Part shown: positions 36,169 to 44,810 of the stretch, piece by piece
Position numbering within the stretch: position 1 is the first letter of the stretch
Layout of the letters: each line of letters starts with the position of its first letter
Assembly: GCA_001899005.1 (NCBI GenBank)
Contig: MKUW01000007.1
Coordinates: 310,001 to 374,000 of the forward strand
Direction: 5' to 3'
Length of the DNA stretch: 64,000 bases
Source of the DNA: Chloroflexi bacterium 44-23
Lineage (GTDB): Bacteria > Chloroflexota > Anaerolineae > Anaerolineales > Anaerolineaceae
Position numbers and translations under genes: made by a program
The notes under the pieces: generated by a model
The model's input: only the letters and a program-made list of their open reading frames with translations
Database searches by the model: none
Told to the model about the DNA's origin: nothing

Positions 36169-37382
36169 GAGAGAATCACCAAAGGCACGGGGATAAACAC
36201 GAGAATAAATACGATAAGCATAAAAGCAGCCAGCATCTTACGTTTTCGATCTAACGGTGTAATTTCATCCGCGACCTGTGAGGGAATCTTGTTAAGGAAA
36301 AATAATAAGAAAGCCCATAACCACCAACCATTCCAGGCGAAGCCCAGGATTACCATTAATACAAGCAAAAAGCTAAAAATTTTTCTGGAATTCTTACCAA
36401 CCATTGTCGAAAGGATGTGACCGCCATCCAACTGCCCGATTGGAATTAAATTTAAGGAAGTCACTAAAATTCCAGCCCAGCCTGCCCATGCAACCGGATG
36501 TAAATTTACATCAAGCCCACCCAGCGGCATAGGCTGGCCTGTAAAAAAGTAGCGCAACCAATATAAAAACGGTGAAACATTCCCAAAGTCAACCGGTTGA
36601 GGCAGCAATTTTCCAAAAGTGATGTATTTCATTAACAGATAGAGGAGAGAGTTGCCTTCCATTTGAAAAGCATTTCCATTACCAATAACAGTTGGTAATG
36701 GCAGGACTTTTGATAAGGATAAGCCAATAAAAAGAACCGGAATCGCAATCAGCAACCCACTCAATGGCCCGGCAATGCCGATATCAAAAAGTTGTTTTTT
36801 ATTCTTGGGAATCCCACGCATATTGATAAAAGCGCCCATCGTTCCAAAAGGACTGATAACCGGCAGTGGAATAAAATACGGTAAAGTTACGTTTACCTTA
36901 TGATAACGGCCGGCAAAAAAATGACCCATTTCGTGGGCTCCCAGGATTGCGATCAAACTCACAGCAAAGGGCCAGCCATCCAGAAAAATTGCCTTTATTA
37001 AGTCCCAAGTTGATCCCTGATCGAGTGATTCAAGTGCCAGTAAACCCCCGGTAAACCAGACTGAAAGCAGGGTTGCAATAAAAAGAATAATATTAATTTT
37101 CTTATTTGCCGGTGCCTGTGCCGGTAAATCTTCGATAAGGTAGATTACCTGCTGACCGTTTTCAACCCTGAATAAAGGTTTTAAGTGAAAGCGGGTTAAA
37201 AGATTTGCAATCTCTTCATAAGCTTGTTCACTGTTTTCGTTGCGCAAGACACCACGAAACCGAAAAAGCCATTTATCCGTCCGAGTACCACTGGTTGTAT
37301 CTTGAATATTGAAATTTCTGGCAACTATGTTGTTTATGGAAGTTATATCTTCAAAAAGAATTTCATTCCTTGATGGTTCCAT
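36165..37382 (-). CDS. Site-2 protease family (M50) membrane metalloprotease
   Basis: 405 residues, with about eight membrane segments. A cytosolic N-terminal domain of about 110 residues precedes the intramembrane protease core with the zinc motif HEMGH near residue 155 and the third ligand in NLIPIGQLDGGHIL near 315. S2P proteases cut transmembrane proteins, for example anti-sigma factors. The N-terminal domain has no recognisable PDZ. It belongs to the group that carries an N-terminal soluble domain, as found in cyanobacteria, chloroplasts (EGY) and Chloroflexota. No sigma/anti-sigma pair is adjacent, so the substrate is unknown. Confidence 0.92.
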   Translation of the reverse strand: MEPSRNEILFEDITSINNIVARNFNIQDTTSGTRTDKWLFRFRGVLRNENSEQAYEEIANLLTRFHLKPLFRVENGQQVIYLIEDLPAQAPANKKINIILFIATLLSVWFTGGLLALESLDQGSTWDLIKAIFLDGWPFAVSLIAILGAHEMGHFFAGRYHKVNVTLPYFIPLPVISPFGTMGAFINMRGIPKNKKQLFDIGIAGPLSGLLIAIPVLFIGLSLSKVLPLPTVIGNGNAFQMEGNSLLYLLMKYITFGKLLPQPVDFGNVSPFLYWLRYFFTGQPMPLGGLDVNLHPVAWAGWAGILVTSLNLIPIGQLDGGHILSTMVGKNSRKIFSFLLVLMVILGFAWNGWWLWAFLLFFLNKIPSQVADEITPLDRKRKMLAAFMLIVFILVFIPVPLVILS

Positions 37383-37531
37383 TTTTCTCCATTGATCATG
37401 GTAAATGTGTGGAAGAGGTAGTCATTATGTCAATAAGACCAAGATTGCTCTTATTATAAATCTGACATCCTTAATAAATTAGAACAAAGGATGAAAATCC
37501 TAATGCCACAGCATTTGTAATAGCTAACAGG

Positions 37532-37625
37532 CGGGAGTGAATGGGAGTCGAACCCACCGCGGCTTGCATAACAACCCGCCACCGATTTTGAAGACCGAGA
37601 GGCCCACCGGGACCTAATCACTCCC
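37532..37625 (-). tRNA. selC: tRNA-Sec (anticodon UCA)
   Basis: 94 bases with an 8-bp acceptor stem (GGGAGTGA/TCACTCCC) and a G discriminator. The anticodon loop is CTTCAAA, giving UCA (plus-strand 37589-37591), which reads UGA. The variable arm is long (about 22 bases) and the TTCGACT loop is present. No CCA is encoded. These are the marks of bacterial tRNA-Sec, which SerRS, SelA and SelB use to insert selenocysteine. selA, selB and selD are not in the window. tRNA-Ser and tRNA-Leu are excluded by the anticodon and the 8-bp acceptor. Confidence 0.96.
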
Positions 37626-37741
37626 ACATTAAGCATACTTTATGCTCAATGACTGGTCAAGACAATAAATACTATTAATCCCTTTTGAATATTTGGATAA
37701 AAAACCTAAATCCGTTGAGTATTGGCGTTCATCAAGAAAAA

Positions 37742-38293
37742 TTAAAAAGCAAAAGGGAAAAGCTTAATTATCCAGGGTAATAAAAAGATTGCTGCAATTC
37801 CCAACGTGATGCCTAGAACTTTTCCGGCCAAAATATCAGAGAGGTAATGGACTCCCGTCATCACACGTGATAATGCAACTAAAGGGGCCCAGATCGTTAA
37901 CATCAGAGCGCACCAGATTGGGGCTATACCCCAAGCCAGGCTTGCAAGAAAAAATACGCGTGTAGCATGCCCGGATGGAAACGAGTGGGGATCCGTATTG
38001 CGATAAATGGCTCCCCATTCACCATCCGGTCGGCGGCGGCGAATACTGAATTTTAGAGCCAAAATGATCATCGCGAGAAGAACTGTTCCGGATGCGAGGG
38101 CTGCAGCAATGCGATGCCACTCTCCTTTAGTAAAAAGCCAAATGAGCAGGAGAACTCCCAGACAATACCAGGAATCTCCTGAATGAGCAAAAAAAGTGGA
38201 GACATTCCAGAGCAGCTTTCGCTCGGGGTTAATTCGCAATTTTTGCGTCATTGTATAATCCCAAGATAAAATTTTTTTTATGAAATTGATCAT
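37742..38293 (-). CDS. PAP2-family membrane phosphatase
   Basis: 183 residues with five or six hydrophobic segments. The three acid phosphatase motifs are complete: KFSIRRRRPDG, then PSGHATR, then SRVMTGVHYLSDILAG. It would remove a phosphate from a lipid phosphate or diphosphate (phosphatidate, undecaprenyl or isoprenoid diphosphate) on the outer side of the membrane. It is divergent from the molybdenum hydroxylase operon. No ribosome binding site is obvious at the chosen start; a second in-frame ATG at 38251 (MTQKLR) is possible. Confidence 0.92.
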   Translation of the reverse strand: MINFIKKILSWDYTMTQKLRINPERKLLWNVSTFFAHSGDSWYCLGVLLLIWLFTKGEWHRIAAALASGTVLLAMIILALKFSIRRRRPDGEWGAIYRNTDPHSFPSGHATRVFFLASLAWGIAPIWCALMLTIWAPLVALSRVMTGVHYLSDILAGKVLGITLGIAAIFLLPWIIKLFPFAF

Positions 38294-38455
38294 ATTTGGT
38301 ATTTTGACACCCGTATTAACTTAGGCGAGTATACCCTGAAGCGTGTCATCCTGCAATTTATCTGTGTAAATGAGACGGTAGCAGGAGAATTTTCTTAAAC
38401 ACGCTTGACCCTATAAAAAAAGGAAAAACTATTAGGAAATTTTTAATTTAGAGTG

Positions 38456-38461
38456 TATAAT
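38456..38461 (+). promoter_or_regulatory. -10 element of the molybdenum hydroxylase operon
   Basis: A consensus TATAAT hexamer about 105 bases before the start codon. The -35 region is poor, so an activator may be required. Transcription would begin at about 38468. Confidence 0.5.
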
Positions 38462-38477
38462 ATGGACAAATATTTGA

Positions 38478-38562
38478 TTCGGTGGTCGGTTTGATTAAAT
38501 GAGCCGGCGTCGGTACAGAAAAACCGTCGAAAAGTGCCGCCAGTGGAAAAGGAGCCACCGAA
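38478..38562 (+). ncRNA. Candidate cis-regulatory leader RNA with closing stem and possible pseudoknot
   Basis: A perfect 8-bp closing stem pairs TTCGGTGG (38478-38485) with CCACCGAA (38555-38562). Inside, CGGTTT (38487-38492) can pair with AAACCG (38521-38526), and CGGTAC (38511-38516) with GTGCCG (38534-38539). These two helices cross, as in a pseudoknot. The ribosome binding site AAAAGGAG lies at the 3' edge just before the closing strand, and the start codon follows four bases after the stem, so folding could control translation. I cannot assign it to a riboswitch class; molybdenum-cofactor and xanthine classes are natural candidates but no diagnostic motif is recognised. Confidence 0.5.
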
Positions 38563-38565
38563 CGA

Positions 38566-39441
38566 ATGACAATCTGGAAAGAATATCTATTAGCAAATTC
38601 TATTGAACAAGCATTTGAACTGCTTGACTCTGTTGACGACTCAACATGTTGGGTTGGAGGCGGATCGGATTTAATGCTGGAGGTTCAACAAGGCCGGCGA
38701 AAACCTGCAGACCGAATGGTTGATCTGAATTCCATTCCCCAATTAGGCGTTTTAGAGTTGCAAGACGGTTGTTTGTTGATTGGTGCAGGTGTACCAGTCA
38801 GTAAAATTGCCAGTTCACCCATTGTAAAAGAGCATGCCCAGGCAGTGGTCGAGGCAACCCGCTTAATCGGCGGCCCACAAGTGCGCAATGTCGCCACTTT
38901 GGGAGGCAATGTCGCTCATGCTTTACCGGCTGCTGATGGGATGATTTCATTGGTTGCAATGGATGCTATCGCGATTATTGCCCAGAAAGCTGGGATGGAT
39001 GAGCAACCCATCCTCAAACTATTTAAAGGTCCAGGCATCACGATGCTTGAAAAAAACCAAATCATTTTACAATTCCGTATTAAACAGCGGGAAAAAGGTG
39101 AAGGTTCTGCATTTCAGCGCATCATGCGTCCACAAGGTGTCGCCCTGCCGATATTAAATTTGGCTATTTGGGTAAAACGCGATAAAGAAATGGTTTTAGA
39201 TTTACGGGTGGTCTTTGGCCCTTCGGGTCCGGTACCAACCAGAGCGAGCTTTGTTGAAGCAGCGTTACGTGGAAAACTTATGAGCCAGGATGCCATCAAT
39301 GAAGCGCTGGCAGCCATCACTGCGACGGTAAATTTCAGGACGAGCAAAAACAGAGCCACAGCAGAATATCGTCATCAGATTGCCAGGCAATTATTTGTAA
39401 AAACTTTAGCATCAGCCTGGGAAAGAGCAGAGTCCGCATGA
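38566..39441 (+). CDS. FAD-binding subunit of a molybdenum hydroxylase (xanthine dehydrogenase/CoxM family)
   Basis: 291 residues, the usual length of the medium subunit. The FAD-binding motifs of the family are WVGGGSDLMLEVQQG near residue 30 and IGGPQVRNVATLGGNVAHA near 105. It passes electrons from the iron-sulfur clusters to NAD or another acceptor. It is the first gene of a two-gene operon; its stop overlaps the start of the large fused subunit by four bases (ATGA), and a structured leader precedes it. Confidence 0.93.
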   Translation: MTIWKEYLLANSIEQAFELLDSVDDSTCWVGGGSDLMLEVQQGRRKPADRMVDLNSIPQLGVLELQDGCLLIGAGVPVSKIASSPIVKEHAQAVVEATRLIGGPQVRNVATLGGNVAHALPAADGMISLVAMDAIAIIAQKAGMDEQPILKLFKGPGITMLEKNQIILQFRIKQREKGEGSAFQRIMRPQGVALPILNLAIWVKRDKEMVLDLRVVFGPSGPVPTRASFVEAALRGKLMSQDAINEALAAITATVNFRTSKNRATAEYRHQIARQLFVKTLASAWERAESA

Positions 39442-42245
39442 ATAAGACAAGTCAAATTCAATTTATTGTGAATGGAAAACAGGTAGCGGTTGAAGTTGCA
39501 GCCAGTGAGATGCTATCTGATGTACTCAGGTATAAATTAGGGCTGACCGGAACCAAAATTGGCTGCAATGAATCCGAATGCGGAGCCTGCACTGTGGTGA
39601 TTGATGGGCAGACTGTGCTTTCGTGTAGCTATCCAGCCGCAAAAGCAAATGGCAAAAATGTCCTTACCATTGAAGGTCTTGCAGCTGAAGACGAAAATGG
39701 TGATATAAAATTACATCCTCTACAAGAGGCATTTATCGAACAAGGCGCCGTTCAATGTGGTTTTTGTATCCCTGGACAGATCATGACATCTTATGCATTG
39801 TTGCAGCACAACGCAAATCCGGAAGTAATAGAAATCAAAGAAGCTTTGAAAGATACTCTTTGCCGCTGTGCCGGCTATCCCAGTATAATTTCTGCCATTC
39901 AATCCGCTTCTGAGAAGCAATGTTGCGGACATGCCATCGAAAAACCACATGTACAAGAGGCCAGGGATGCAGGCCATATGGTTGGCAAGTCTCATATTCG
40001 ACCGGATGCCATGTTGAAAGTGACTGGCAAGGCGATTTATAGTGACGACATACAATTTGAAAACATGGCACATGCCCGTGTAAAGCGAGCTATGGTTCCA
40101 TTCGCAATCGTTGAAGAGATTGATATTTCCAAAGCTCTGGCCATGCCAGGTGTATTGGCAGTACTAACCGCAGCAGATCTTCCGTTTGAAAAGAATCATG
40201 GTCTCGTGATTAAAGACTGGCCGGTTATGGTTGCAGTCGGTGATAAGGTACGTTATGTTGGCGATGCTTTAGCGATTGTAGCAGCTGAGACGCGAGAAAT
40301 TGCTACTGAGGCGATGCAAGCAATTGATGTAAAAATGCGCCGTTTAGACCCCGTCACAAATCCTGTTTCTGCATACCAGGATGACGCACCTAAAATACAT
40401 TCCAGCGGGAATTTACTCAAGCATATTAAAGTACGCAAAGGGGATATTGACGCAGGCTTCAGTGCATCAAATGTGGTCATGGAGAACACTTTTTTTACGA
40501 ATCGGAATGACCATGCCTTCTTAGAACCCGAGTGCTCAATTGCCAGATTAACTTCAGACGGTCGCATGGAAATTTACGTGGGCTCACAAATTCCTTATGA
40601 TGATCGCGCCCAGGTTGCTCAGGTATTGGGCGTACCCGATGAAAAAGTTCGTATTATTGGGCAATTGATCGGTGGTGGTTTTGGGGGTAAAGAAGATGTA
40701 GCCGGACAAATACATGCTGCACTTTTGGCAAAGGCAACTGGCAGACCAGTCAAATTGTTGTTTGACCGTCAGGAAAGTTTACTTGTTCATCCAAAACGAC
40801 ATGCTACCCAAATTACTGTTAAATTGGGCTCCGATCTTGAGGGTAATTTGATAGCTGCTCAAACCACATTGTATGGCGATACAGGTGCATACGCATCCTT
40901 GGGCGATAAGGTAATGACACGTGCTACAACACATTCATCCGGGCCATATGAGATCGATAATGTACGCGCCGATTGTTATGCCATGTATACCAACAACCCG
41001 CCTGCCGGTGCATTTCGTGGTTTCGGAGTGCACCAATCTGGTTTTGCGGTTGAATCGATGATGGATGAGTTGGCAGAAAGATTAAATGTTGACCCAATTA
41101 AGCTGCGCAAGATGAACGCCTTGAAAGTTGGTAGTGTAACGAATACCGGACAGTTGCTCAGGGAGAGTGTCGGGTTATCTGAATGTATCCAAAAAGTAGA
41201 AGATGCGCTCTATGAGATTGCAGGAGACAATCCGTTTGCGGCCGACCAAGATCCGGAAAACCCGGAATTAGTGCGGTCTTGGGGTTTTGCGGTGGCTTAC
41301 AAAAACACGGGATTGGGAGGGGGTGCTCATGACAAGGCAGGAGCTGAAATCGAGTTATTACCGAATGGCATATTTGAAGTTCGAAGTGCATCTGCTGAGC
41401 TAGGCCAGGGTTTACCGACTGTTTTGCAATTGACAGCTGCCGAAGAATTAAAACAAGGCTTGGAAAATATCCAGGTACTTCTTTCGGATACAGACCTTAC
41501 ACCTGATGGTGGACCCACCACGGCATCCCGCCAAACCTACGTGACTGGGAATGCTGTGCGCTATGCCTCAAAAGCTCTTTACCAATCAATGGTAAGTGAA
41601 TTATCAGAAAGTTATGATATCTCGCCTGATAAAATAGAATTTAAAGAAGGCTGTGTACAGATTGGCACAAAATGTATTTCGCTTGCGGAAATTTCGAGGA
41701 AATTACGCGAAGAAGGATTAATTCCAAAAGTCTTGTATGTTTATGAGGCACCAGAAACCAAACCACTGGGAGAGGGTGGCGATATGCACGTTGCTTTCTC
41801 ATTTGCTGCCCAGGCAGCACAAGTGGAAGTCAACCGTGCAACCGGTGAAGTTGCGGTGCTGCACGTCATTGCTGCTAATGATGTTGGCTTTGCCATTAAT
41901 CCATTGGGATTGAAAGGCCAGGTTGAAGGCGGAATTCTAATGGGGATAGGGCACGCCCTCACTGAGAATTTCATTATGAATGAAGGTGAGGTAGTTACTG
42001 ATCGATTGGCAAGTTACCGTATACCTTCCATCACGTATACGCCTGAGATTACGTCATTTATTGTGGAGCACCCAACCGCAGATGGCCCATTTGGTGCCAA
42101 AGGGGTGGGCGAAATCGTGTTAATTCCAACTGTTCCGGCAATAACAAATGCGGTCTACAATGCTGTCGGTGTACGCGTTATCGCGTTGCCTGTTGACCAG
42201 GAATTTGTTCTAAGCGAAATCAACAAACAGAAAATCATTGCTTAG
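39438..42245 (+). CDS. Molybdenum hydroxylase, fused [2Fe-2S] and molybdopterin-binding subunit (xanthine dehydrogenase family)
   Basis: 935 residues. The N-terminal 160 residues are the small subunit: plant-type cluster GCNESECGACTV with C60-type Cys later in VLSCSYP, then CGFCIPGQ and the CRCAGYPS pair. A Cys/His-rich linker (QCCGHAIEK) leads to the Mo-binding part with GGGFGGKED, GAFRGFGVHQS and the catalytic Glu in GAKGVGEI. It should hydroxylate purines or related heterocycles with water as oxygen donor. Fusion of the two parts is also known for YgfN-like and selenium-dependent hydroxylases, so the active site might carry selenium; substrate and metal are not decided by sequence. Confidence 0.92.
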   Translation: MNKTSQIQFIVNGKQVAVEVAASEMLSDVLRYKLGLTGTKIGCNESECGACTVVIDGQTVLSCSYPAAKANGKNVLTIEGLAAEDENGDIKLHPLQEAFIEQGAVQCGFCIPGQIMTSYALLQHNANPEVIEIKEALKDTLCRCAGYPSIISAIQSASEKQCCGHAIEKPHVQEARDAGHMVGKSHIRPDAMLKVTGKAIYSDDIQFENMAHARVKRAMVPFAIVEEIDISKALAMPGVLAVLTAADLPFEKNHGLVIKDWPVMVAVGDKVRYVGDALAIVAAETREIATEAMQAIDVKMRRLDPVTNPVSAYQDDAPKIHSSGNLLKHIKVRKGDIDAGFSASNVVMENTFFTNRNDHAFLEPECSIARLTSDGRMEIYVGSQIPYDDRAQVAQVLGVPDEKVRIIGQLIGGGFGGKEDVAGQIHAALLAKATGRPVKLLFDRQESLLVHPKRHATQITVKLGSDLEGNLIAAQTTLYGDTGAYASLGDKVMTRATTHSSGPYEIDNVRADCYAMYTNNPPAGAFRGFGVHQSGFAVESMMDELAERLNVDPIKLRKMNALKVGSVTNTGQLLRESVGLSECIQKVEDALYEIAGDNPFAADQDPENPELVRSWGFAVAYKNTGLGGGAHDKAGAEIELLPNGIFEVRSASAELGQGLPTVLQLTAAEELKQGLENIQVLLSDTDLTPDGGPTTASRQTYVTGNAVRYASKALYQSMVSELSESYDISPDKIEFKEGCVQIGTKCISLAEISRKLREEGLIPKVLYVYEAPETKPLGEGGDMHVAFSFAAQAAQVEVNRATGEVAVLHVIAANDVGFAINPLGLKGQVEGGILMGIGHALTENFIMNEGEVVTDRLASYRIPSITYTPEITSFIVEHPTADGPFGAKGVGEIVLIPTVPAITNAVYNAVGVRVIALPVDQEFVLSEINKQKIIA

Positions 42246-42600
42246 AATTTAAAAAAATATTAAAGCAACTGACTTCATATTCAGTTACTCTGCAGTAAGG
42301 CTCAATGAGAACATGGCTGAGTAACTGAATATGTGCAACTGGAATTGATTAATATCGATTCACGGAATTTTCACATTTTCTAACAGGTCGATCGTAGCTA
42401 TTCATATTTTTTTGAGTTGAAAAGCTCCTGTATTCTGATGAAGCGTTGAAACGCGCGTTTATTCATTTAATTTCTTCATAAAATTCCTTCAAAGATTTTT
42501 CTGTCAACATAAGTAAAGAGCCAAATTACTTATTGATGAGAGGATACTTCAATTAGCTTTCTAAAATATAATATCAGTATCCCAATTCAGGAAGTTAATA
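42246..42600. other. Gene-free interval containing a long inverted repeat
   Basis: Apart from the 15-bp inverted repeat just behind the hydroxylase gene, the DNA is AT-rich with no supported gene or RNA. The ribosome binding site of the next gene (AGGAAG) is at its end. Confidence 0.5.
42276..42333. repeat. 15-bp perfect inverted repeat
   Basis: CATATTCAGTTACTC at 42276-42290 pairs perfectly with its complement at 42319-42333 around a 28-base loop. It begins 30 bases after the hydroxylase stop. There is no T-run, so it could serve as an mRNA 3' end structure or be a remnant of a small repeat. Confidence 0.65.
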
Positions 42601-44595
42601 TTGAAACAAACTCCAAACTCCCGATTGACCTTGATTTTAGGACTAACCTGGTTTTTTCTGATCATTATCGGCTATTCCATTACACACTATGGCGATCTGT
42701 TTGCTTCGATCATACCTTTATTATCTGCAGTGAAAAGTATGCTGGTTGTGATTGCCATTACAGCATTGGCGGCGGGCATAGGGTATCGTTTACTCATCAA
42801 AAAAGTATTACCCGGTGGATTAATGAGAGTTGTCGAAGTGATGCTTGGATTTGGAATTATTGCTTTATTTACTTTGCTGGTTGGAGCAATATTTGCGATC
42901 AATGCCACCATCATCTTTATTTATGTTTTGGCCGGTATCATAATTTTTTCGAAAAATATCTACCTTTGGATTAAAGCCACAATTCAATTAATAAATAGAT
43001 GGCCCGATGCACTTTCAAAATTCGAAATTGCCGTGGGACTATTCCTGATATCAATATTTACGATACAATTTTTACAATCTTTCGCACCCGCCATTAAGTA
43101 TGATGCTCTCATCTATCATCTAACCCTTCCGCATGCATATTTACAATCCGGCCAGATTGTTGACCTGAAATGGTTGGTTATGTCGGGGATGCCGCAAACG
43201 ACAGAAATGCTATATATGAATGCCATGGCTCTGGCAGGTGACAATGCTGCCTTATTGCTGAATTGGGTTTTTGGTGTCCTCACTGCTTTTGGCCTTTTTT
43301 CCTTCCTGCATAGATATATTCCCAGAAAAAGTGCACTGGTAGGAGTGGTAAGCCTATTTAGCGGATTTACGGTGGTATCCAGTTTGTCTTGGGGCTATGT
43401 GGATTGGCTGGGATGTTTGTTTGGCCTTGGGATGTTTGCATTTTTAGATTCTTACTTTTCGATCAATGAGGATCGATCATTGTTTTTAAGCGGCTTATTC
43501 GCAGGTTTAGCCTTCAGCACCAAGTATCCGGCAGGTGTTCTTTTTTTAGCCGGTTTTATTACTCTGGTAATCCTTCTTTTGATAGCAAAAAGAAACCTTT
43601 TACCTGAGATGCTCAAATTCAATGCCGGCGCAGCCATCTTCGCTTTACCGTGGCTTATAAAAAATTTTGTTTTCACCGGAAACCCAGTTTACCCTTTCTT
43701 TTTTGCCAGTGGAGCAATGGATGCAACCCGCATCGGGGTTTATCAAGGCGCGCCGAGGTATGGTGATTTATTTGATCTCTTTTTGTTGCCCATTCGAGCT
43801 ACCATTCAGGGAATTGATGGCACGAATGGATATTCAGTCTCGCTTGGACCATTGTTCCTTGCGCTGGCGATTGGCTCACTTCTAACCTGGTCAAAATTGT
43901 CCCCGGAAGATAAACAGCCAATCAAAACCTCTGGAATACTGAGCATGGTTGGGATTGCCATTTGGGCGGTTGGCAACCAGTTTTCAGGCTTTTTAATCCA
44001 AACTCGTTTTTACTTTTCTCTGTTTTCCGCTTTTGCAATCCTGGCCGGGTTTGGATACTTTTATTTGAGTACGATTCTTCAAAATCATAAGAACTGGCAC
44101 TGGGCTGTCAATTCACTAATTATATTGACGTTGTTTTTTAATTTTATGCAAATAGGAAAAGATTTCGTAAAAAAAGGCACTCTTGTGTATCTATCCGGGT
44201 TGCAGGATAGGCAAGCGTATCTGGAGATGAATCTGGGTTGGTATGCGCGAGCAATCTTCGAAATAAATACGATGGACCAGGATAAACGTATTGTAATGTT
44301 GTATGAACCGCGTGGGCTTGGTTGCATCCCTCGTTGTGATCCGGATGAGATTCTCGACAATTGGAAGGTTGCTTATCATAATAACCCTTCAACAAACATA
44401 ACCCTCGCAAATTGGCGCAAATCCGGCTTTACGCACATTCTGGTTTACAGTGAAGGTATCAGGTTCTTGCGCGAGTACGAGGATCCTCATCATCCAGTGG
44501 TAGAACTGGATGCTCTGGATTTGTTACTGCAAAAATTGAAGCTTGAAAAAGATTATGGAGATGTCTACAAACTCTATCAAATTGGGCCAGATTAA
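42601..44595 (+). CDS. Polytopic membrane protein, probable GT-C-type glycosyltransferase
   Basis: 664 residues with about 12 hydrophobic segments up to residue 520, then a soluble C-terminal domain of about 130 residues. The first large loop region contains KYDALIYHLTLPHAYLQSG, which resembles the acidic motif of dolichyl/undecaprenyl-phosphate-sugar-dependent mannosyl- and arabinosyltransferases. The start is a TTG after CAGGAAGTTAATA. A role in adding sugars to lipid or protein outside the membrane is an inference from fold type; the acceptor is unknown. It stands alone. Confidence 0.7.
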   Translation: MKQTPNSRLTLILGLTWFFLIIIGYSITHYGDLFASIIPLLSAVKSMLVVIAITALAAGIGYRLLIKKVLPGGLMRVVEVMLGFGIIALFTLLVGAIFAINATIIFIYVLAGIIIFSKNIYLWIKATIQLINRWPDALSKFEIAVGLFLISIFTIQFLQSFAPAIKYDALIYHLTLPHAYLQSGQIVDLKWLVMSGMPQTTEMLYMNAMALAGDNAALLLNWVFGVLTAFGLFSFLHRYIPRKSALVGVVSLFSGFTVVSSLSWGYVDWLGCLFGLGMFAFLDSYFSINEDRSLFLSGLFAGLAFSTKYPAGVLFLAGFITLVILLLIAKRNLLPEMLKFNAGAAIFALPWLIKNFVFTGNPVYPFFFASGAMDATRIGVYQGAPRYGDLFDLFLLPIRATIQGIDGTNGYSVSLGPLFLALAIGSLLTWSKLSPEDKQPIKTSGILSMVGIAIWAVGNQFSGFLIQTRFYFSLFSAFAILAGFGYFYLSTILQNHKNWHWAVNSLIILTLFFNFMQIGKDFVKKGTLVYLSGLQDRQAYLEMNLGWYARAIFEINTMDQDKRIVMLYEPRGLGCIPRCDPDEILDNWKVAYHNNPSTNITLANWRKSGFTHILVYSEGIRFLREYEDPHHPVVELDALDLLLQKLKLEKDYGDVYKLYQIGPD

Positions 44596-44810
44596 CGCTT
44601 TCATCCTTTTTGCAAAGCATCGTTTAGTTGAGTTCATGAAAGAATTAATTTATTGATTTACTCTTTCTGAAAATTTAATCGAGAAAGGATCGTCAAAAGA
44701 TCCTCGGAAATGATCAGGTAAAGCCGGAACGGCTGCTTGTCTACCAGGAGAAATGATAAATACCGAAAGGATTTAAAAACATTTTCTGGAACCCATTAAA
44801 ACAATAATTG

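Noticed and set aside
39720..40073. 117-codon frame antisense to the molybdenum hydroxylase
   Set aside because: Lies fully inside a well-supported gene on the other strand and has no coding character of its own.
42601..44595. Assignment of the polytopic protein to a specific mannosyl- or arabinosyltransferase
   Set aside because: Only the general GT-C-like topology and one acidic loop motif are visible; the acceptor and donor cannot be named.
44686..44704. AGGATC/GATCCT hairpin between the GT-C-like gene and valS
   Set aside because: Only 6 bp and no T-run on either strand; not good enough for a terminator call.
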